Positions 1 to 8,681 of a DNA stretch of 64,000 nt are shown here, piece after piece (the stretch's first letter is position 1; each line of letters starts with the position of its first letter). The translations under genes were made by a program, and so were the position numbers. The notes beneath the pieces are model-generated. The model was not told where the DNA came from, ran no database searches, and saw only the letters and a list, made by a program, of their open reading frames with translations. This DNA is from Candidatus Macondimonas diazotrophica (lineage in GTDB: Bacteria; Pseudomonadota; Gammaproteobacteria; UBA5335): contig NZ_SRIO01000004.1 in assembly GCF_004684205.1 (NCBI RefSeq), positions 124,001 to 188,000 of the forward strand. Direction: 5' to 3'.

Positions 1-778
1 CATCCAGAGCGACTGCGCCGATGCGGCGCTGCTTGAGCGCCTCGATGAGTGCGCTGGTGTCGATCAGGGCGCCGCGGCTGGTATTGATAAGGAGTGCACC
101 GGGTTTCATCTGGGCCAGGGTGTGGGCATTGATCAGATGGTGGGTTTGCGGTGTGAGCGGGGTATGCAGGCTGATCACATCGGCGTTCTGCAGGAGGTTG
201 GTCAGATCGGTGTACCGCACGCCCAGAGCCGCACACTCCGGGTCGGCAATGGGGTCGTGGGCCAGCAGACGGCAACCGAAGCCGGCCATGATCCGCGCGA
301 ACGCCCGTCCGATCTGTCCGGTCCCGACCACGCCGACCGTCTTGCCATGCAGATCCATGCCGAGCAGATTGTCGAGCAGGAAATTCCCTTCCCGGACCCG
401 GTTGTAGGCCCGGTGGATACGGCGGTTCAGGGTGAGCAGCAGGCCCACGGCGAATTCAGCCACGGCCTCGGGCGAGTAGTGGCTCACCCGCATCACCGTG
501 ATCCCCAGCCGGTGCGCGGCTTGCAGGTCAACATTGTTGAAGCCGGTCGCGCGCAGCAGAACGAGGCGGGTGCCGCCCTCATACAGCGCGCCCAGCACCG
601 GGGCGTTGAGTTCATCATCGACGAAACAGCACACCGCCGGATATCCCGCGGCCAGCGCGGCGGTATCGGTCCGCAGCGTGGTTTCCAGGAAATGCAGGCG
701 GTAGCTTGGCTGGCGATTGGCAGCCTCCAGGAACTGGCGATCATAGGGGCGGGCACTGAAAACAAGAACACGAAACAT
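1..778 (-). CDS. ldhA: D-2-hydroxyacid dehydrogenase, D-lactate dehydrogenase type (3' end outside window)
   Basis: NAD-dependent D-2-hydroxyacid dehydrogenase; the closest match I recognise is fermentative D-lactate dehydrogenase (pyruvate to D-lactate, cytoplasmic). The minus-strand frame starts MFRVLVFSARPYDRQFL and runs 259 codons off the left edge. Visible are RATGFNNVD (substrate-binding Arg region), SPEAVAEFAVGLLL, the Rossmann motif VGVVGTGQIG and the INTSRGALID segment with the second conserved region. The catalytic Glu and His lie beyond the edge. Start is ATG at 778, with a weak AGGT about 9 nt upstream. Family is certain; the exact substrate (lactate or another 2-hydroxyacid) is inferred. 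Confidence 0.85.
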   Translation of the reverse strand, partial: MFRVLVFSARPYDRQFLEAANRQPSYRLHFLETTLRTDTAALAAGYPAVCCFVDDELNAPVLGALYEGGTRLVLLRATGFNNVDLQAAHRLGITVMRVSHYSPEAVAEFAVGLLLTLNRRIHRAYNRVREGNFLLDNLLGMDLHGKTVGVVGTGQIGRAFARIMAGFGCRLLAHDPIADPECAALGVRYTDLTNLLQNADVISLHTPLTPQTHHLINAHTLAQMKPGALLINTSRGALIDTSALIEALKQRRIGAVALD

Positions 779-1345
779 GGTTGCGACCTAACGGATTCAG
801 GATGAACGATTCTTATCATGTGCGTGCTTCAGAATCGAGTCGCGCGTGATTTGATGAACATCCGGAGGGGTGGCCGGCTGCGAGCGCGGCGCATGGCGCA
901 TGCAATTCCGGGCTGCCGGCACGTGCGCGCGGTGACGCGCCGCCCTTACGGTGTTCGGGTCGACACTCAAAGGTGAGGCGCACCGTCTGGTCGTTGGCCT
1001 GGATGCCGGATCGCTCGGTCCGGCGCGGCCGGCGCCATCCGCATCACGCCGATCGACCTGTCGGTCGCCCTCCGGCTGGGTCTTGGGTCTGGACCATTGG
1101 CGAGCACCGGGGCGTGATGTTCCAGCCGTCGAAGCCGAGGGGCAGCGCCGTCTGGGCACGATCGCGCCTGGGCGTGAGGCCGCCGGTCGGTGGGCACCCT
1201 TTTGGCCTGGGTTATCGGCGCAAATCGCATGCCGTTCCGGTTGCGATTCGGTGCCACGATATCGGCGAGGCCGTGATTGCAAAGCCGTCGCCTGCGTGTG
1301 TTAAGGTCGGTTGATTACTTTCTTTTACTTCACAATGGATTCGCA
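779..1345. other. Intergenic gap with no recognisable gene
   Basis: This 567-bp stretch lies between the divergent ldhA and ppk1 starts. Short frames exist on both strands but have arginine/proline-rich, low-information translations with no family resemblance. I see no tRNA, repeat or strong hairpin. Promoters for both flanking genes must lie here, but I could not assign a convincing -35/-10 pair. Confidence 0.4.
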
Positions 1346-3499
1346 ATGTCAACGATCGAGCCCGTTACCTCCGTCGAGGAAGCTGAAGCGCCATCCGAGC
1401 CGACCGATCTGACCCGGGCGGACCTGTATCTCAATCGCCATATCAGCCTGCTCGCATTCAACGAGCGGGTCCTGGCGCAAGCGCGCGATCCCGGCGTGCC
1501 CCTGCTGGAGCGGCTCAAGTTTCTGTGCATCACCAGCTCCAACCTCGACGAATTCTTCGAAACCCGCGTGGCGGGTCTCAAGGAACTGCAGGCGTACGGT
1601 GCCTGGCAGGTCGATGTCGACAACCGCTCCCCCGCTGAAACGCTCCGGCTGATCACGGCCAGGGCGCATGAACTGGTCGTGGAGCAATACCGGGTCCTGA
1701 ACGAGGAATTGCTGCCCGCCCTGGCCCATGAGCAGATTCACTTGATTGCTCCGAAGCGCTGGACCAAGGCACAACGCGCGTGGGTGCGGCGCCATTTCGA
1801 GGAAGAGGTTTCGCCGCTGCTCAGCCCTATCGGCCTGGATCCAGCCCACCCGTTTCCCCGGATTCTGAACAAGAGCCTCAATTTCATTCTTTCGCTGGAA
1901 GGCAAGGATGCCTTCGGTCGCAACAGCGCGCTGGCGGTGCTGCAGGCGCCGCGGATCTTGCCGCGTGTGATTGCGATGCCGCAGGAGGTGGCGCCCAAAG
2001 GGCATTGTTTCGTCCTGCTCTCCGAGATTATCCGTACCCACGCCGAGGACCTCTTTCCCGGCATGCAGGTGAAGGGTTTCTATCCATTCCGGCTGACGCG
2101 CAACAGCGAGATGTTCGTGGACGAGGAAGAGGTCGACGACCTGCTGCGGGCCATGGAGGGCGAGCTCTCTTCACGCCGCTATGGCGATGAAGTACGGCTG
2201 GAGGTGGCACGGGAGTGCCCGACGGAAATGGTCGAGTTGCTGCTCAAGCAATTCGAACTGGAACACTCGGATGTCTATTCGGTGGATGGGCCGGTCAATC
2301 TGAGCCGCCTGATGGCCATGATCGATCAGGTGGAACGACCTGAGCTGAAATATCCCCCGTTCACGCCGGGATTGCCGCGCGAACTCGTCGGGGCTTCGGG
2401 CAGTGCCATGGGCAATCTGTTCGAAGTGATCCGCAAGGGCGATGTGCTGCTGCACCAGCCGTTTCAGTCCTTCATGCCGGTGGTCGAGTTTCTGCGTCAG
2501 GCAAGCCAGGATCCCCAGGTGCTGGCGATCCGCATGACCTTGTACCGAACCGGTGCCGATTCGGCCATCGTCGACCTGCTGCGTCAGGCGGCCATTCGAG
2601 GCAAGGAAGTGACGGTGGTGGTCGAGCTGCGTGCACGCTTCGACGAGGAGGCCAACATCAGTCTGGCGACCCGTCTGCAGGAGGCGGGCGCGCATGTGGT
2701 GTACGGTGTGGTGGGCTACAAGACCCACGCCAAGCTCACTTGGGTCGTGCGCCGGGAAGGGCGGCAGCTGCGCCACTATATGCACTTGGGTACGGGGAAC
2801 TACCATGCCCGTACGGCAAGGCAGTACACGGACTTCGGCCTGTTGACCTGCAATCCCAAGATCGCCGAGGACGTCAATCACGTCTTCCTGCAGCTGACCA
2901 GCCTGGGCCGCGTCCCGCGCTTGCAACGGCTGTTGCAATCGCCATTCTCGCTGGTTTCCGGGCTGCTCGAGCGCATCCACCGCGAGATCGATCATCACCG
3001 CGCCGGGCGCCCGGCGGCGATTCGTTTCAAGGTCAACGGCGTGACGGATCGCGAAGTGATTCAGGCGCTCTACGAAGCCTCCCAGGCGGGCGTACCGATC
3101 GATCTGATCGTGCGCGGCATGTGCTGCCTGCGTCCTGGGGTGCCGGGCGTGTCCGAAACGATCCGTGTGCGCTCCATTGTGGGTCGTTTTCTGGAGCATC
3201 CGCGCGTCTATTACTTCGAGAACGGCGGGAAACCTGAGGTGTATTGCGCCAGCGCCGATCTGATGGAGCGCAATCTGCATCGGCGTATCGAAGTCGCCTT
3301 CCCGGTGCTGGATCCGGCGTTGCGCCAGCGCGTGATCGAAGAGGCATTGGACTATTACCTGCGGGACAACATGCAAAGTTGGCTATTGCAGGACGATGGA
3401 ACTTACATCCGCGCCGATGTCGGTGATGAGGCGCCGTTCAGCGCCCAGGGGGCTTTGCTCAAAGCCCTGGCCAGCGAGGGCACGATCGGAATCGGTTGA
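1346..3499 (+). CDS. ppk1: Polyphosphate kinase 1
   Basis: Reversibly polymerises the terminal phosphate of ATP into inorganic polyphosphate. The 717-aa length fits PPK1. Visible are the N-terminal helical domain (LNRHISLLAFNERVLAQA, CITSSNLDEFFETRVAG), the phosphotransfer region with IRMTLYRTG, THAKLTWVVRR and the conserved histidine segment YMHLGTGNYHARTARQYTDFGLLT, and a complete C-terminal PLD-like domain (DLMERNLHRRIEVAFPV). ATG 1346 is chosen because the frame upstream of it is not protein-like; no clear Shine-Dalgarno is present. It converges on ppx with only 15 bp between the stops, so synthesis and breakdown genes are adjacent but transcribed towards each other. Confidence 0.97.
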   Translation: MSTIEPVTSVEEAEAPSEPTDLTRADLYLNRHISLLAFNERVLAQARDPGVPLLERLKFLCITSSNLDEFFETRVAGLKELQAYGAWQVDVDNRSPAETLRLITARAHELVVEQYRVLNEELLPALAHEQIHLIAPKRWTKAQRAWVRRHFEEEVSPLLSPIGLDPAHPFPRILNKSLNFILSLEGKDAFGRNSALAVLQAPRILPRVIAMPQEVAPKGHCFVLLSEIIRTHAEDLFPGMQVKGFYPFRLTRNSEMFVDEEEVDDLLRAMEGELSSRRYGDEVRLEVARECPTEMVELLLKQFELEHSDVYSVDGPVNLSRLMAMIDQVERPELKYPPFTPGLPRELVGASGSAMGNLFEVIRKGDVLLHQPFQSFMPVVEFLRQASQDPQVLAIRMTLYRTGADSAIVDLLRQAAIRGKEVTVVVELRARFDEEANISLATRLQEAGAHVVYGVVGYKTHAKLTWVVRREGRQLRHYMHLGTGNYHARTARQYTDFGLLTCNPKIAEDVNHVFLQLTSLGRVPRLQRLLQSPFSLVSGLLERIHREIDHHRAGRPAAIRFKVNGVTDREVIQALYEASQAGVPIDLIVRGMCCLRPGVPGVSETIRVRSIVGRFLEHPRVYYFENGGKPEVYCASADLMERNLHRRIEVAFPVLDPALRQRVIEEALDYYLRDNMQSWLLQDDGTYIRADVGDEAPFSAQGALLKALASEGTIGIG

Positions 3500-3514
3500 G
3501 GGGAACCCGGGCGT

Positions 3515-5059
3515 CTAGTCGGTTTCGCCAAACGAAAGCGCGAATCCGGCTCGCTCCAGCAGGGCTTGTTCTTCCAGCAGATCAGCGTGCATGAGTGGGC
3601 GCAGCGTCAGGCCTTTCTTGGGAAAGTCCATGTGCAGGCCATCGGTCGTGGCAGTCAGCTGGATCGGCGGGGCGGGCTCGGAACCGCGGGCGCGATGGAG
3701 CAGCACCGCGAGCCGCAACACGATGGTCAGACGCAGCGCCGTCAGCCGCTGCTCGGGGGGCAGAACATTGAATTCGCGGCGGATGATCTTGCGCCGATGA
3801 AAGCGGACCAGCAGGCTGACCAGCGTCTGTGTGTTGCGGGAAAAGCCGGCCAGATCGCCGTTGGCCAATAGATAATGGCCATGCTTGTGATAACCGCTGT
3901 GGGATATCGCCAGACCGATTTCATGCAGCATGGCAGCCCAGCGCAAGGCGTCGATGTCTGGGGTTTGCCCGAGCGCCCATTGTTCACGCAGTTGGTCCAG
4001 GAAGCCCAGCGCGGTGGTGCAGACACGGCTGGCCTGGCCGCGGTCGGCATGGTAGAGCTGCGAGAGAGCCTCGGCCGTATGGTTGCAGACATCCTGGCGT
4101 CCCCGGCGTCCCGCGGCCAGTTCGTCAAGCAGGCCTTCGCGCAAGGCGCCGTCGCAGGGAAGCATGCGCTCGATTCCCAGCGCCGCGAACGCCGCGCTCA
4201 GAATGACGGCGCCGCCGGCAAACACCTGCTGACGTTCCGCCGCCAGATCCGGCAGGTTGAGCCGGTCCACTCGACCCGCGCGGATCAGGCGATCGCGTAG
4301 ATCCGCAAGGCCGGCCGCATCGATGTCCGGTGTGTTGCGCAGCGTCTGCACCATCGCCGCGACCGCTCGGATCGAGCCGGAGGTGCCGATGGCTTCATGC
4401 CACCCGGCAGCGCGGAAGTTCGCGGCGACCGGCTGGAACTCGAGGCGTGCGGCGGTTTCGGCTGCCTGCCAGCGCTTGGCCGTGATGCGCCCGTCGCGGA
4501 AGAATCGCTGGCTGTAGGTGATGCAGCCCATATGCAGGCTTTCCATGCAGATGGGGTGAATGCCGTCTCCCAGTACGATTTCGCTGCTGCCCCCGCCGAT
4601 GTCGAAGACCAGTCGCCGGTTCGCCGGGGGGCCCAGGGTGAAGCTCACTCCCCGGTAGATCAGGCGCGCCTCTTCCTGACCAGAAATGACTTCGATCGGA
4701 TGGCCGAGCACCTGCCCGGCCTGTTCGAGGAAGTCGACGGCACGGAAACCGCGGCGCAACGTGTAGGTGCCGACGGCGCGGATGTGCTGCGGCGGGATGT
4801 CACGCAGGCGGTCGCCGAATCGGCGCAGTGTCTCCAGCGCCCGCTGCTGGGCCTCGGGCGTGATGGTTCCGTCGGCCCGTAGCCCGGTTCCGAGACGCAC
4901 CATTTCCCGCAGCCGGTCGATGACCTGGATATGTTGGCCCAGACGGCGGGCGAGAATGAGGTGAAAGCTGTTCGAACCCAGATCCAGGGCCGCGAAATGT
5001 CCCGCGGGATCCCCATTTGGCGGGGCGGTAATGCCTTGAGGTAGCGGCTGTGGCTCCAT
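3515..5059 (-). CDS. ppx: Exopolyphosphatase / Ppx-GppA phosphatase
   Basis: Removes terminal phosphates from polyphosphate (and possibly pppGpp). The 514-aa length matches Ppx. The actin-like ATPase fold is visible as phosphate loop 1 AALDLGSNSFHLILAR (about residues 23-38) and loop 2 VFDIGGGSSEIVLG (about 160). The C-terminal HD-like helical domain contains WAAMLHEIGLAISHSGYHKHGHYLL. The open frame continues upstream through the tRNA-Ser gene, so the true start must be downstream of the tRNA; ATG 5059 (MEPQPLPQG) fits the family N-terminus. It is convergent with ppk1. Confidence 0.95.
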   Translation of the reverse strand: MEPQPLPQGITAPPNGDPAGHFAALDLGSNSFHLILARRLGQHIQVIDRLREMVRLGTGLRADGTITPEAQQRALETLRRFGDRLRDIPPQHIRAVGTYTLRRGFRAVDFLEQAGQVLGHPIEVISGQEEARLIYRGVSFTLGPPANRRLVFDIGGGSSEIVLGDGIHPICMESLHMGCITYSQRFFRDGRITAKRWQAAETAARLEFQPVAANFRAAGWHEAIGTSGSIRAVAAMVQTLRNTPDIDAAGLADLRDRLIRAGRVDRLNLPDLAAERQQVFAGGAVILSAAFAALGIERMLPCDGALREGLLDELAAGRRGRQDVCNHTAEALSQLYHADRGQASRVCTTALGFLDQLREQWALGQTPDIDALRWAAMLHEIGLAISHSGYHKHGHYLLANGDLAGFSRNTQTLVSLLVRFHRRKIIRREFNVLPPEQRLTALRLTIVLRLAVLLHRARGSEPAPPIQLTATTDGLHMDFPKKGLTLRPLMHADLLEEQALLERAGFALSFGETD

Positions 5060-5125
5060 GGACCATCCGAAGGTTGAGTCAGACGATGGATGAGCGCTCC
5101 ACGGATCATCGGGATGGGACCGTGT

Positions 5126-5215
5126 TGGCGGTGGGTCAGGGATTCGAACCCTGGAAGGACTTGCGCCCTTGCTGGTTTTCAAGACCAGTGCATTCAACCG
5201 CTCTGCCAACCCACC
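5126..5215 (-). tRNA. tRNA-Ser (anticodon UGA)
   Basis: A 90-nt class II tRNA on the minus strand with an encoded CCA end. The acceptor GGTGGGT pairs with ACCCACC followed by G-CCA. The anticodon loop CTTGAAA sits in a CTGGT/ACCAG stem, giving anticodon TGA. A long variable arm (AAGGGCGCAAGTCCTT) precedes the T-arm GGTTCGAATCC. It lies between ppx and the Bax-inhibitor-like gene. Confidence 0.97.
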
Positions 5216-5356
5216 GTGAGCGCGAAACTCAGGCAGCGCCAAGGATACTGAAATGCTCTGGTTGACCGCTACCTTGACAGGAACTTCTCTATTGGTCTTG
5301 AGTCTTTTAGACTGAAGACGGTTTCCATTTGCTTTCATCGACGAGGGATGCAATCC

Positions 5357-6028
5357 ATGTCCACGCCTCGACCCCATGTTGTCCACGACACTTCGGTTCG
5401 TGTCGCTGATAACAAGCTGATTCGTAACACCTATACCCTGCTCGCCATGACGCTGTTGTTCAGCGCGGGAACGGCTGGGCTATCGATGATGCTCAACCTG
5501 CCGCATCCCGGCGTGCTGATTACCCTGGTTGGCTATTTCGGGCTGCTCTTTCTGGTGACCCGCTTGCGCAACAGCGCGTGGGGGCTGGCCGCCGTCTTCG
5601 GTCTCACGGGTTTTATGGGGCTGACCCTGGGCCCGATCCTGCAGGCGTATCTGACCATGCTTCCGAATGGCAGCCAGGTCGTCATGATGGCCATGGGCGG
5701 CACGGGCGCCGTATTCCTGGGCCTGTCGGGCTATGCGCTCAGCTCGCGGCGCGACTTCAGCTTCATGGGCGGCTTTCTGACGGCGGGCATCCTGGTCGCG
5801 TTCCTGGCGGGCCTGGGTGCGATCTTTTTCCAGCTTCCCGCATTGTCACTGGGCGTCTCGGCGATGTTCGTCCTGCTGATGTCGGGGCTCATTCTGTATG
5901 AAACCAGCAATCTGGTACACGGGCATGAGACCAATTACATCATGGCCACGGTGACCCTGTACGTCGCCATCTACAACCTGTTCCTGAGCCTGCTGCAACT
6001 GCTGGGCTTTGCGGGTAGCGACGACTAG
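5357..6028 (+). CDS. Bax inhibitor-1 / YccA-YbhL family integral membrane protein
   Basis: A 223-aa protein with about seven hydrophobic segments, from LIRNTYTLLAMTLLFSAGTAGLSM to YVAIYNLFLSLLQLLGFAGSDD. The family signatures SSRRDFSFMGGFLTAG, ILYETSNLVHGHETNYI and the C-terminal LYVAIYNLFLSLLQLLG place it in the BI-1/TMBIM family; E. coli YccA modulates the FtsH protease. An alternative ATG lies 9 nt upstream at 5348, but GAGGG at 5343-5347 is correctly spaced only for ATG 5357. A rho-independent terminator follows directly. Confidence 0.93.
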   Translation: MSTPRPHVVHDTSVRVADNKLIRNTYTLLAMTLLFSAGTAGLSMMLNLPHPGVLITLVGYFGLLFLVTRLRNSAWGLAAVFGLTGFMGLTLGPILQAYLTMLPNGSQVVMMAMGGTGAVFLGLSGYALSSRRDFSFMGGFLTAGILVAFLAGLGAIFFQLPALSLGVSAMFVLLMSGLILYETSNLVHGHETNYIMATVTLYVAIYNLFLSLLQLLGFAGSDD

Positions 6029-6047
6029 GCCTCACTGGCTTCAACTG

Positions 6048-6082
6048 GAGGCTTCCCGGGCCGCGGCCCGGGAAGCCTTTTT
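6048..6082 (+). terminator. Rho-independent terminator after the Bax-inhibitor-like gene
   Basis: A 12-bp perfect GC-rich stem (AGGCTTCCCGGG / CCCGGGAAGCCT) is followed by a T-run on the plus strand. It lies between the end of the membrane protein gene and the end of convergent cysG. Confidence 0.9.
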
Positions 6083-7503
6083 CATGCACGGGTTCCGGGC
6101 GCGGTGAAGGCATTTTCCGACTGGTTCTCCAGCCCGTACCAGCGCAGTTTTTCGCGCAATCGGACCACTTCGCCGACGATGACCAGCGTGGGCGCCTTGA
6201 GGGCGGCGGCGCGCACCGCCTCGGCCAGATGCGCCAGGTCGCTCACCACGACCCGTTGCGCCGGGGTGCTGCCCTGCTGGATCACCGCTGCGGGATGATG
6301 CGGCGGGAGCCCGTGCGCGATCAGTGACGCACAGATTGATTCCAGTCCCTGCAAACCCATATAAATCGCCAGCGTCTGCATCGGTTGGGTCAGCGTGTTC
6401 CAATCCACGCCGAGCGCGGCGTCTTTTGGATGGCCGGTCAAGAAGACGCAGCTGTGCGCATGGTCGCGATGCGTCAGGGGAATGCCGGCATAGGATGCGC
6501 ATCCGGCGGCAGCGGTAATGCCCGGTACGACCTGGAACGGGATGCCCTGGGCCGCGAGCTGATCGATCTCCTCGCCGCCCCGGCCGAAAATGAATGGGTC
6601 GCCGCCTTTGAGTCGCAGCACGCGCTTGCCTTCTCGAGCCAGGGCGACCAGCTGCGCGTTGATCTGGGCCTGCGGGACGACGTGATGGCTGCGCGCCTTA
6701 CCGACGTAGATGCGCTCGGCTTCCTTGCGTACCAGCTCGAGGATTTCCGGCGTCACCAGCCGGTCGTAGAGCACGACGTCAGCCTGTTGCATCAGCCGCA
6801 GGGCGCGGAAGGTCAAAAGGTCTGGATCACCCGGGCCGGCGCCGACCAGGTAGACCTCACCGCGGTGTGGTTGCTCGCCAGAGAGCGCCGCATCCATCAA
6901 GGCATCAGCCTCTGTTTCCCGACCGTCCAGAACGCGCTCGGCGATGGGGCTATCGAGCGTGTCTTCCCACCAGCGCCGTCGGTCGGCGGGATCGGTCACC
7001 CGTTCGCGCACCTGTGCCCGCCAGCGCTCTGCAAACCGCCCCAAGGCGCCGTAGCGAGCGGGTAGCCAAGCCTCGAGGTGCGCCTTGATGCGGCGGGCGA
7101 GAATGGGTGAGGTACCGGCGCTGGAGATGGCAATCTGGACCGGGGAGCGATCTACGACCGCGGGCAGGATGAAGGTACATAGATGCGGCGCATCGGCGAC
7201 GTTCACCGGGATGTTGCGGGCTCGGCAATCGTCGTGGACGGTGCGGTTGACCGCTTCGTCATCCGTCGCGGCGATGACCAGGCTGGGCGTGCCCAGGCGT
7301 TGTCCGGAGTAGTCGCCTACCGCCCAGCGAATGCGGCCTTGTGCCTCGAGCGCGAGGAGGGTCGGGTTTAGCTGGGGAGCGATGACCGTCACGCAGGCGC
7401 CTGCCTTGAGGAGGCCGTCGACCTTGCGGGCAGCCACCGCACCGCCGCCCACAACAGTGCAAGGCTCGGCGTCCAGTTTCAGAAAGACCGGATAGAACCC
7501 CAT
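6082..7503 (-). CDS. cysG: Siroheme synthase (fused precorrin-2 dehydrogenase/ferrochelatase and uroporphyrinogen-III methyltransferase)
   Basis: Makes siroheme, the cofactor of the sulfite reductase encoded nearby, from uroporphyrinogen III. The 473-aa length equals full-length CysG. The N-terminal domain has the NAD-binding VVGGGAVAARKVDGLL motif and the conserved Ser of ISSAGTSPILARRIK. The C-terminal SAM methyltransferase begins VYLVGAGPGDPDLLTFRALR and has RLKGGDPFIFGRGGEE and the GITAAAGCASYAGIPLTHR loop. Start ATG 7503 (MGFYPVFLKLD) matches family N-termini. It is divergent from cysB across 81 bp, so shared control by CysB is plausible. Confidence 0.97.
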   Translation of the reverse strand: MGFYPVFLKLDAEPCTVVGGGAVAARKVDGLLKAGACVTVIAPQLNPTLLALEAQGRIRWAVGDYSGQRLGTPSLVIAATDDEAVNRTVHDDCRARNIPVNVADAPHLCTFILPAVVDRSPVQIAISSAGTSPILARRIKAHLEAWLPARYGALGRFAERWRAQVRERVTDPADRRRWWEDTLDSPIAERVLDGRETEADALMDAALSGEQPHRGEVYLVGAGPGDPDLLTFRALRLMQQADVVLYDRLVTPEILELVRKEAERIYVGKARSHHVVPQAQINAQLVALAREGKRVLRLKGGDPFIFGRGGEEIDQLAAQGIPFQVVPGITAAAGCASYAGIPLTHRDHAHSCVFLTGHPKDAALGVDWNTLTQPMQTLAIYMGLQGLESICASLIAHGLPPHHPAAVIQQGSTPAQRVVVSDLAHLAEAVRAAALKAPTLVIVGEVVRLREKLRWYGLENQSENAFTAPGTRA

Positions 7504-7584
7504 GTCTGCCACTCTCGGATAGAACAAACCGATCTTTTATACTACCTTATGAGGTGATCTTCTGCATAACGGCGAGTGTTGAGC

Positions 7585-8565
7585 GTGAAACTGCGACAGT
7601 TGCACTATATCCGGGAAGTGGCCAACCGGGGCCTCAATGTAACGGCTGCGGCCGAAGCCCTGTTCACCTCGCAGCCCGGTGTCAGCAAACAGATCCGCTT
7701 GCTGGAAGACGAACTCGGGGTCTTGATCTTCGAGCGCAACGGCAAGCATCTCACGCGCCTGACGCCGGCGGGCACGGCGATTCTCGCCATTGCCGGGGAC
7801 ATTCTGCAGGATGTGGAGAATATCGAGCGTATCGCGCGGGAGTATCGTGATCCGGCCCGGGGCAGCCTGCGCCTGGCCACCACCCACACCCAGGCTCGCT
7901 ATGCGCTCCCCGCCGTGATCCCACAGTTTCGCCAGCGCTATCCCGACGTCGCCTTGCATATTCATCAGGGCACCCCGTTGCAGATTGCCGAGGCTGCCGC
8001 CAAGGGCGAGGTCGACTTCGCCATCGCCACCGAAGCCATGGAGCACTTCGAGGAACTGGTGATGATGCCGTGCTATCACTGGAACCGATGCGTGCTGACC
8101 CCACCAGATCATCCGCTGACCCGCGAAGATCCGCTTACCCTGGACGCCATCGCCCGTTATCCGCTGGTCACCTACGTCTTCGGATTCACCGGCCGCTCCT
8201 TGCTGGACCGGGCCTTTGCGGATGCGGGTCTGCAGCCCCAGGTGGTGCTCACGGCGGTGGATGCGGACGTGATCAAGACCTATGTGCGGCTGGGTCTGGG
8301 CGTGGGCATTGTGGCCCGCATGGCCTACGACCCCAAGACTGACGTCGATCTGGTCGCGCTTGATGCCCGCCATCTGTTCCGGCCCAGCACGACCCGGATC
8401 GGATTCAAGCGCGGCCTGATCCTGCGTCAGTACATGTACGACTTCATGCAGATGTTCGCGCCTCACCTGAACCGCAATCTGGTGGATCGCTGCGCCCAGC
8501 TGGCGACGCATGAAGAGCGCAACGCGTATCTGAATCAAGCGGTCGGCGATCTGCCTATATATTGA
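7585..8565 (+). CDS. cysB: CysB-type LysR regulator of sulfur assimilation
   Basis: LysR-family activator that in enterobacteria responds to N-acetylserine and sulfide/thiosulfate. The 326-aa length fits CysB (324 in E. coli). The N-terminal helix-turn-helix KLRQLHYIREVANRGLNVTAAAEALFTSQPGVSKQIRLLEDELG aligns very closely with E. coli CysB; the effector domain includes TTHTQARYALP and the residues around GTPLQIAEAAAKGEVDFAIATE. GTG 7585 is preferred over GTG 7576 because it gives the family N-terminus and has GGCGAG 8 nt upstream. Its position between cysG and cysI supports the function. Confidence 0.95.
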   Translation: MKLRQLHYIREVANRGLNVTAAAEALFTSQPGVSKQIRLLEDELGVLIFERNGKHLTRLTPAGTAILAIAGDILQDVENIERIAREYRDPARGSLRLATTHTQARYALPAVIPQFRQRYPDVALHIHQGTPLQIAEAAAKGEVDFAIATEAMEHFEELVMMPCYHWNRCVLTPPDHPLTREDPLTLDAIARYPLVTYVFGFTGRSLLDRAFADAGLQPQVVLTAVDADVIKTYVRLGLGVGIVARMAYDPKTDVDLVALDARHLFRPSTTRIGFKRGLILRQYMYDFMQMFAPHLNRNLVDRCAQLATHEERNAYLNQAVGDLPIY

Positions 8566-8681
8566 TTTGTCTATTTTGATATAGAGATCAATTCCTTTTT
8601 ATGCATATGAAATGTCCTTTAAACTAGCGATTCCATCGCCGGTGGCCGCCGGCGCGCAATGGCAAGGCAGGAATCGCAGCC
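8566..8681 (+). promoter_or_regulatory. AT-rich regulatory interval upstream of cysI
   Basis: 116 bp between the cysB stop and the cysI start are strikingly AT-rich compared with the flanking genes (for example ATATATTGATTTG, then TTTTGATATAGAG and TTTTTATGCATATG). This is where a sigma-70 promoter and a CysB site for cysI-DUF934 would be expected. CysB sites are too degenerate for me to mark a core, so this is inferred from composition and position. Confidence 0.4.

Noticed and set aside
797-1282. 161-codon minus-strand frame between ldhA and ppk1
   Set aside because: Composition is Arg/Pro/Ala-rich as expected for a random GC-rich frame, with overlapping frames of similar length on both strands and no ribosome site.
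5060-5386. N-terminal extension of ppx to the start of the open frame at 5386
   Set aside because: It would run through the tRNA-Ser gene, and the extension is not protein-like. ATG 5059 gives the family length.
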